Source of the DNA: JAHECW01 sp964641415
GTDB lineage: Bacteria > Acidobacteriota > Thermoanaerobaculia > Thermoanaerobaculales > Sulfomarinibacteraceae
Assembly (NCBI GenBank): GCA_964641415.1
Contig: CAZXMW010000060.1
Coordinates: 1 to 19,997, forward strand
Direction of reading: 5' to 3'
DNA: 19,997 nt
A program made the position numbers and the translations under genes. The notes under the pieces were generated by a model that had not been told where the DNA came from, did not search any database, and was given only the letters and a program-made list of their open reading frames with translations. Shown here one piece after another: positions 15,069-19,997 of the stretch (positions within the stretch are counted from its first letter, which is position 1; each line of letters starts with the position of its first letter).

Positions 15069-17510
15069 ATGCGACCGATCGTCCTCGTCACCTTCGTCAC
15101 CAACCTGATGCTGGCGGCCGCGGTTTCGGACGCGCATTCTTCTTCCCTCGGGCCGTCATCGGTCCGCAATACGAGCCTGGCCGAACAGAGCTCGTCCACG
15201 CCGCCGGCAGCACCACGGGTGGATCGCCCGCGCCGCGCCTTCGAGATCTGGGTGAAGCGTGACGGCGACTGGGTCGAGGCGGGGACGCTTCCCGCGAACC
15301 GCTTCCTGGCGATGAGACGGGTCGATCTATCCGCCTGGGTCGGTGACGATGCAACCCGGGTGCGGATCGTGCCGCGCAACGGCGGTCTCGCCCACGTCGA
15401 CGCCGCGACCCTGGCGGGGGCCCTGCCCGTCGCCCTCACCGCGACGTCTCGGCCCGTGCTCGAGGCCGCGGATCTCGACATCATGGAGGTTCCGCCGGAC
15501 GGCCTCGAGCTCACCTTCCCGGCGGTTTCGGGACAGCCGGCTCTGCTCGAGCTGACGGCGCGCATCGAGCCCGCGGAAATCAGCAAGGCGGCGTTTCAGT
15601 TCCCGCCCGAGAACACCCACCGCGTGATGGGCGTCGAGTCAGCCTTCTATAGCTACCGGCCGACCTCGCGTCCGGGTCGCCTGTCGGTGGATGGCGACCT
15701 CGGTGCAGAAGCGCTCGGCGAGCCGCTCTTCGCCGAGCGCATTCCCTGCGACTCGGGCCATCCCCAGGGCACCACCCACGGCTGGGTCATGGACGATGGC
15801 GAGACGCTCTATGTCGCCCTCGATTTCACGCCGGACAACACCGTGGACGACGGCGCCGACTACGCAGCGGTCTATGTCGAGCGGGGCGGCGAGCTGCTCG
15901 AGCACAGGGTCACCGCCGTTGACCGGCGGTGGGGCCGCACGAGCTTCGGTGCGACCGACCGCGCGCCCTACCGTCACAAGACTTACGAGTTCGCGCTGCC
16001 CGTGGCCGACCTGGTCGAGCCGGGATCCGATCAGGTTCGGATCGCCTTCGCCGCCTACGGCACGGCGGCGGCGGGGGCCAACCTGGCCGATTTGCTGGCC
16101 TTCGATTCGGCGAGCCGCACCTACGGCCTCCTTTTCTGGGAGGCGACCCCCGACTACGATCTCCAGGCACAACGGTTCAACGAGGACGGTGTTGCCGTCG
16201 GCACCCCGCTCGTGCTCGACACCACCTCGGGCTCGCAGCCATTCTGCGGGGTCGCCGCCGATCCTGGCGCCTCGGCCTTCCTGGCGGTGTGGATCGACTG
16301 GACAAACTCCCGCATCATGGGCCGCCGCTTTTTCCCGGACGGCACCATGGACCCGTCTGCTGTCGAGATTTCGGACCTCATGGTCGGCGATGAGCCCGGA
16401 CCGCCGCGGGCCGAGTTCGACACCGTCAACCGGCGCTACCTGGTGATATGGACCGACAATCGCACCGGCTCGCCCCGGCTTTACGGAAGATTCGTGGGCT
16501 CGGACGGCGTGCCGCAGGGTGCAGGCAGCTTTCCCATCGAGGACACGATGAACGTCAACCGCTACAACCCCGGCCTGGCCCACAACCCGGCAGACGGCCA
16601 GTTTCTGGTCGCCTGGAAAACCTCGAGCTCGGTGCACGGACGCCGGGTCGACGCGGCCACAGGTCAGCTCGTCGGCACCAGCTTCCTCATCGAGCCCGCC
16701 ACCGCGTCCGGCCTCGACCTTGACGTGTCCTACAGCGCCGTGGACGGTTCGTTTCTCGTGAGCTGGACGTGGTCTGCCTCGGCGCTGGCCTACGCCCGGC
16801 GGGTGCAGCCGGACGCCTCAGTGGGCGATCTGCGGGAGCTCATCTCGACCGTCTCCTTTGCCGAGTGGGCCCGGACGACCGCGCACCCCAGGGTGCCGCG
16901 GCTGCTGGTTGCGGTCGTCGACGACGGCCCCGACCAGGCGATCGGACGCCTGGCGAACGCCACCGACGGCATGGGGATCGGCGTCCAGTTCGCGATCACT
17001 CCACCCGGGGACAATCCTGAAGGCATCGGCGCCGCGACCAACCCGCACAACCACAGCATGGCGGTGGGCTACTACGATCTCGCGAGCGGGACGCCGAAGA
17101 TCAGCTTTGCCAACGGCCTGTGCGTCAGCGGCGACCCGGCGACAACCACCGAGCTCGGCGTCGCGGCCACCATCGGTGTCCGCCTGTGCGCCGCGCCGAG
17201 CGGGACCGTGGTGATTGACGTCGCCTCAGCCGACCCGGGCGAGGGGACCGTCGACCCGGGACAGCTGAGCTTCACGACCTCCGACTGGTTCACCGAGCAG
17301 CCGGTGACCGTCACCCCGATCAATGACGGGGTTCCCGACGGGCCGGTGACCTACCAGGTCACCTTCACGGTGGACGACGACTCGAGCGCGCCGGACTACG
17401 AAGGGATCATCGACGCCGTCGAGGTCACGAACCTCGATGCCGTCGAGCTGATCTTCTACGACGGGTTCGAGTCGGGCACGACCTCCGCCTGGGACGCCAG
17501 CAACCCATAG
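15069..17510 (+). CDS. Large secreted multidomain protein with Calx-beta-like domain and DGFESG C-terminal tail
   Basis: An 813-residue exported protein. The signal peptide is residues 1-22 (IVLVTFVTNLMLAAAVSDA). About residues 205-330 look like a sugar-binding/DOMON-like beta-sandwich (DGDLGAEALGEP, DDGETLYVALDFTPDNTVDD, YRHKTYEFALPVADL). About 353-612 hold beta-propeller-like repeats of the form FLVxWxDxxxxxxxGRxxxxDG (AFLAVWIDWTNSRIMGRRF, YLVIWTDNRTGSPRLYGRF, QFLVAWKTSSSVHGRRV). About 684-785 form a Calx-beta-like domain (SFTTSDWFTEQPVTVTPIND). The protein ends IFYDGFESGTTSAWDASNP. AAGGAGG 5 nt before ATG 15069 decides the start over an upstream GTG at 15039. It lies 42 nt after the preceding gene, so they probably form one operon. 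No catalytic motif is seen. Confidence 0.85.
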   Translation: MRPIVLVTFVTNLMLAAAVSDAHSSSLGPSSVRNTSLAEQSSSTPPAAPRVDRPRRAFEIWVKRDGDWVEAGTLPANRFLAMRRVDLSAWVGDDATRVRIVPRNGGLAHVDAATLAGALPVALTATSRPVLEAADLDIMEVPPDGLELTFPAVSGQPALLELTARIEPAEISKAAFQFPPENTHRVMGVESAFYSYRPTSRPGRLSVDGDLGAEALGEPLFAERIPCDSGHPQGTTHGWVMDDGETLYVALDFTPDNTVDDGADYAAVYVERGGELLEHRVTAVDRRWGRTSFGATDRAPYRHKTYEFALPVADLVEPGSDQVRIAFAAYGTAAAGANLADLLAFDSASRTYGLLFWEATPDYDLQAQRFNEDGVAVGTPLVLDTTSGSQPFCGVAADPGASAFLAVWIDWTNSRIMGRRFFPDGTMDPSAVEISDLMVGDEPGPPRAEFDTVNRRYLVIWTDNRTGSPRLYGRFVGSDGVPQGAGSFPIEDTMNVNRYNPGLAHNPADGQFLVAWKTSSSVHGRRVDAATGQLVGTSFLIEPATASGLDLDVSYSAVDGSFLVSWTWSASALAYARRVQPDASVGDLRELISTVSFAEWARTTAHPRVPRLLVAVVDDGPDQAIGRLANATDGMGIGVQFAITPPGDNPEGIGAATNPHNHSMAVGYYDLASGTPKISFANGLCVSGDPATTTELGVAATIGVRLCAAPSGTVVIDVASADPGEGTVDPGQLSFTTSDWFTEQPVTVTPINDGVPDGPVTYQVTFTVDDDSSAPDYEGIIDAVEVTNLDAVELIFYDGFESGTTSAWDASNP

Positions 17511-17548
17511 AAGCGAAGGCAAGTGTGCAAATGTGTCCATGGCACCGA

Positions 17549-17571
17549 CTCAGGTTCTGAGGCCAGGCACC
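17549..17571 (-). repeat. 23-bp dispersed motif, copy B (inverted relative to copy A)
   Basis: The minus strand reads GGTGCCTGGC, CTC, AGAACCTGAG, 21 of 23 identical to 11557-11579. This copy also holds a perfect small hairpin (CTCAG-GTT-CTGAG) and a second GGCACCG just to its left (17541-17547). It lies in the convergent intergenic region after the second secreted protein. Confidence 0.6.
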
Positions 17572-17608
17572 GAAATGGTACCCGGGGCCCCGTACCAAGA
17601 GGTCGAGT

Positions 17609-17902
17609 CTACGCGGTTGCGGCGAGGTTCTCACGAAGCACGCCAGGGTGTCTGGCGGCGATCCGGAGAAGCGCGAGTGCTGGCCCTTCAGGGGAACGCC
17701 GGCCCTGCTCCCAATTCCGAAGAGTGTGAACACTGATCCCCAGCGCCTGGGAGAATGCAACCTGCGTCATCCCCAGGAAGCGTCTCAGCAGGGCGATGTC
17801 ATCCCCGCCGCTGAGCTGACCCTGAATGATGCGTTCTCGAACCCTGTGCGGAATCGCACGTTCAAAATCGCCCTCCTTGAGTTCCGGAATCTCGTCACTC
17901 AT
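17609..17902 (-). CDS. XRE/HigA-like helix-turn-helix antitoxin
   Basis: A 97-residue DNA-binding protein. An acidic N-terminus (MSDEIPELKEGDFERAIP) is followed by a helix-turn-helix at about residues 40-65 (LRRFLGMTQVAFSQALGISV, then HTLRNWEQGRRSPEGPALAL). This is the layout of HigA/NadS-type antitoxins, in which the WEQGRRxPxGPA stretch is characteristic. The ATG overlaps the stop of the upstream BrnT-like stub (ATGA), so it is the second gene of a toxin-antitoxin operon and would normally neutralise the toxin and repress the operon. The long in-frame extension to 19654 is antisense to the 4Fe-4S gene and not real. With the toxin truncated, it is probably an orphan antitoxin or a stand-alone repressor. 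Confidence 0.85.
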   Translation of the reverse strand: MSDEIPELKEGDFERAIPHRVRERIIQGQLSGGDDIALLRRFLGMTQVAFSQALGISVHTLRNWEQGRRSPEGPALALLRIAARHPGVLRENLAATA

Positions 17903-18036
17903 TTGACCATCCCCGTGTGCTGCCGAAACAGGCGAGCCTCCGGCTCGGTGGCCCATCGCGCGCTGATGATTCGGATCGCCTCCTCGGATCGTTCTGTGTA
18001 GACGACCAACCGGGGCGTCTTCGCGGGAGCCGCAAC
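17899..18036 (-). pseudogene. C-terminal stub of a BrnT-type ribonuclease toxin
   Basis: A 45-codon stop-to-stop fragment ends with the BrnT signature RLVVYTERSEEAIRIISAR followed by WATEPEARLF. BrnT toxins are about 90 residues and begin with a WDxxKxxxNxxKHGVxF block. That block is not found in any frame upstream, and a TAG closes this frame at 18037-18039. No start codon with a ribosome-binding site is available. Known BrnT enzymes are RelE-fold mRNA interferases; this fragment lacks half the fold and should be inactive. The stop overlaps the antitoxin ATG, which shows that the operon was once intact. Confidence 0.75.
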
Positions 18037-18270
18037 CTACTGCATTCACGGTTTCGTTGGGCCTGGAATCCTTTCGGGCTGGCGCGCGACGTGCCGGCCG
18101 CCGTGCACGGCGCGTGACAGCTTCCCGAGCGCATCTACCGAGCGTCGGTGTTTTCGTCCTGGTTGTGCTTGGCGATCCGCTCTCGATCCTTGGCCGCACA
18201 GCCCGAATATCTGCCCGATTGGGGTGTTTCCAGGACCGATCCCGCCGAACGCAGGAGGCAGGTGCTCTCG

Positions 18271-19563
18271 TCAGATCCGGGCGACACCGAGGAACACGGC
18301 GTGGAGGCTGACGATGAGGGCGGTGAACAGGTTGTGGGCGGCGGCGGCGGACAGGCCCGGGAAGGCGACCCGGATGGTGCTGGTCGGACAGTCGGACACG
18401 CAGTCGGTGCACAGGGTGCAGGTCAGGCTCGGCTTGCCGGCCCGGATGTCGCTCAGCTCCAGCGCGCCATAGCGGCAGACCCGGGCGCAGACCATGCACT
18501 CGGTGCACGCGCTCGGCTCGATCCGGATCCGGAACGGATTCAACTTGCCGAGCCAGTCGACCGCCAACCCGATGGGGCAGTACACCGTGCAGTGGACCAT
18601 CGATCCGCGCCGCCGCGAAAAGACCACCATCACGGCCACCCCGACCAGTCCGAAAACGCCCGCGAGCACCGTGGCGGGCAACCATCCGACGCCGGCGACG
18701 CGCAGCCCGACGGCCGTCGCAGCCACCAGTACCGCGATGGCGATGCGCAGCGGCTCGTTGCGGACGAAGCCGGCCTTTCTCCGGGTCCGGGCGAGGGCGT
18801 CGTCCCAGGCCCCGATGTAGCACAGGTACGAGCACCAGGCGGGCCCGACCAGAGCGATCGTCGACACCAGCAGGATCGCCATGAACAGCCCCTCGCCGCG
18901 GTACAGGGGTCCGGCGAAAATCAGCGCGGGCACCGGCATGTGGAGCTCGCCGGTCATCAGGAACCGGTCCAGACCCGAGATGCCGAGCGCCAGCTGGGCG
19001 AAGAACACAACCGAGAAGATCCGCCAGGCACGAATGCGCCATCGGGTCTGGGTCGCCGGGTTGCGGATGCGGTCGGCGAGGAACGCGCCGTAGGCGGCCA
19101 GGACCGCCACCTCCAGCCATCCGAAGCCGGGAACGAACCGCTCCAGCAGGAGCATGTCGAGCTCGACGCGCTGCTGGATGAAGCCCAGCGCGGTCGCCAC
19201 CAGCAGGAAGACGGCCGTCGACAGCCACGCTGTCCGGTTCGGGTCCGGCCGCCGCTCGAGCTGCTCGTGCCGCAGCAGGCGCCAGGCTGCGAGCCAGCTC
19301 AGCAGGGCGACGCCGGCGAGGATCAACGCCATGCGCAGCCACGGCTGGTCGAGCTCGACACGGATAGCGGCAATCCCGACCAGCGTGCGCACCCACTCGG
19401 CGCCGCCGGCGATCATCAGAAGGCCCACGACCTGAAGGCTCCACCGCCGGCGGATCAGGAGCAGCGCCGGGATCAGCGCCGCCGTCAGGGCGGCACCGGG
19501 CCCCTCGGCCCTGAGAAAGTGGGCGCCCAGCAGCAGGGAGCAAAGGATGGGCAGAACGGCCAT
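18271..19563 (-). CDS. NapH/NosR-type polytopic membrane 4Fe-4S protein
   Basis: A 430-residue protein with about nine to ten hydrophobic helices and a cytoplasmic iron-sulfur end. Two CxxxC(P) motifs, WCSYLCYIG (near residue 242) and HCTVYCPIG (near 323), are typical of the NapH/NosR/RdxA class. They are followed by two ferredoxin-type clusters, CTECMVCARVC (about 350) and CTLCTDCVSDCP (about 381). It therefore should carry two [4Fe-4S] centres and pass electrons across or along the membrane. The redox partner is unknown, since no reductase lies next to it. I prefer ATG 19563, with GGAG 7 nt upstream, over GTG 19620, which has no ribosome-binding site. The C-terminus has a last short helix. 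The divergent neighbour is a broken Rrf2-type regulator. Confidence 0.85.
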   Translation of the reverse strand: MAVLPILCSLLLGAHFLRAEGPGAALTAALIPALLLIRRRWSLQVVGLLMIAGGAEWVRTLVGIAAIRVELDQPWLRMALILAGVALLSWLAAWRLLRHEQLERRPDPNRTAWLSTAVFLLVATALGFIQQRVELDMLLLERFVPGFGWLEVAVLAAYGAFLADRIRNPATQTRWRIRAWRIFSVVFFAQLALGISGLDRFLMTGELHMPVPALIFAGPLYRGEGLFMAILLVSTIALVGPAWCSYLCYIGAWDDALARTRRKAGFVRNEPLRIAIAVLVAATAVGLRVAGVGWLPATVLAGVFGLVGVAVMVVFSRRRGSMVHCTVYCPIGLAVDWLGKLNPFRIRIEPSACTECMVCARVCRYGALELSDIRAGKPSLTCTLCTDCVSDCPTSTIRVAFPGLSAAAAHNLFTALIVSLHAVFLGVARI

Positions 19564-19827
19564 GCAACACTCCGTGGCACTGAAACCGGCCAACCCGGCG
19601 TTCAGGAGACCAGGGTGCACGACGACAGCAGCGCCCGTCGTTGACGGTGGTCAAGATTCGACAGCACTTTCATGGCGGCCAACGACCGCCGCGACCCCGA
19701 CGCCTCCGACCCGCTCGCAACCGATTCTCTGCTGTGGTCTTCGATCCTCTCGCATGGTCTCTTGCTCATTGCCGACCGGCGGTGCCGATCACGTTGCGAG
19801 CCGCCCGGATCGCCGCACCCGCGCCGG
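19564..19827. other. Divergent intergenic region
   Basis: No gene is seen between the 4Fe-4S gene and the promoter at 19828. It must contain the leader and promoter of the minus-strand 4Fe-4S gene. TTGACC occurs on that strand near 19643-19648, but no matching -10 is seen at 16-18 bp. Confidence 0.5.
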
Positions 19828-19856
19828 TTGACGGTCGCTGGGCGTCTTTTTATGGT
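19828..19856 (+). promoter_or_regulatory. Sigma-70-type promoter of the Rrf2-like gene
   Basis: TTGACG (19828-19833) and TATGGT (19851-19856) are separated by exactly 17 bp, the optimum for housekeeping sigma. This is the best promoter match in the window. The expected transcript start is near 19863, leaving a leader of about 47 nt before ATG 19910. Confidence 0.7.
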
Positions 19857-19869
19857 GAGAGGTACTCTC
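19857..19869 (+). promoter_or_regulatory. Dyad at the transcription start, candidate operator
   Basis: GAGAG-GTA-CTCTC is a perfect 5-bp inverted repeat directly after the -10, over the expected +1. Autoregulation is common for Rrf2 proteins, so this could be its operator. That is inference from position only. Confidence 0.4.
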
Positions 19870-19909
19870 GGCCGTGACCGCGCCGGGAAACGAGGAGGTC
19901 GACCGAAGC

Positions 19910-19963
19910 ATGATCAGCCGAACCAGCCGATACGCGCTGCACCCTCTAGCGCGAGTTTACTAG
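19910..19963 (+). pseudogene. Broken N-terminus of an Rrf2-family regulator
   Basis: ATG 19910, with a strong GAGGAGG 11 nt upstream, opens a frame reading MISRTSRYALHPLARVY and then TAG. The first 11 residues are a textbook Rrf2/IscR/NsrR-type start, where the family usually continues ALxxLA and on through a winged helix. Here the sequence departs from the family after His11 and stops at 19961. None of the last about 50 bp resembles an Rrf2 continuation in any frame. Either a mobile element or rearrangement joins here, or the contig end is chimeric. Rrf2 proteins often sense iron-sulfur or redox state, which fits the divergent 4Fe-4S gene. Confidence 0.65.
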
Positions 19964-19997
19964 ACCACGGTGCGCAGACCTGCCGTTGAGTAAATGC

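Noticed and set aside
17903..19654. In-frame extension joining the HTH antitoxin to a 681-residue protein.
   Set aside because: It runs in another frame over the well-supported 4Fe-4S gene on the same strand; the antitoxin has its own ATG with operon overlap.

Overview
The window is a high-GC stretch (about two thirds G+C by eye) of a bacterial chromosome. It is gene-dense, with Shine-Dalgarno-led ATG/GTG starts and short or overlapping spacing inside operons. No tRNA, rRNA, CRISPR array, intact insertion sequence or phage gene is visible. Two secreted beta-propeller-type proteins end in almost the same C-terminal tail, and housekeeping genes sit next to an ECF sigma/NrsF-like pair and LigD-type genes. 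This would fit a soil or sediment lineage such as Acidobacteriota, but that is only an inference and I would not assign a phylum from it.

Layout. Positions 1-778 hold no credible gene, only two CGG-hexamer tandem arrays in opposite orientation and a dispersed direct repeat. mutY (minus) diverges at 1813/2066 from an ECF sigma factor and its NrsF-like membrane anti-sigma factor. A plus-strand run follows: ferritin-like protein, ferrochelatase (hemH), TIGR01777/SDR39U1 epimerase, a tight three-gene cluster (STAS-like protein, trmO, zinc-ribbon DUF2007 protein) and typA/bipA.

On the minus strand, 11389-9510, lies a broken end-joining locus. A stand-alone LigD phosphoesterase domain, a ligase-domain gene that has lost its whole catalytic core, and a stand-alone LigD polymerase domain follow each other with 4-nt overlap or 1-nt gaps. 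A 37-residue single-helix ORF follows the last of them. Ku is not in the window.

Plus-strand 11852-13134 encodes a DUF3592 membrane protein coupled to an unknown tail-anchored protein. Two secreted proteins (13563-15026 and 15069-17510) follow. The right part is on the minus strand: an HTH antitoxin preceded by the C-terminal stub of a BrnT-type toxin, then a NapH/NosR-type polytopic 4Fe-4S protein. At the extreme right a well-formed promoter and ribosome-binding site lead into an Rrf2-type regulator whose reading frame breaks after about 11 recognisable residues.

Gene decay is a theme: ligase core deletion, toxin stub, TrkA-like stub and a broken Rrf2 start all occur within 10.5 kb, next to short dispersed repeats. 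The most reportable items are the ligase-less LigD operon with a metal-ligand substitution in its phosphoesterase, the shared DGFESG C-terminal tail of the two adjacent exported proteins, and the interrupted Rrf2 gene.
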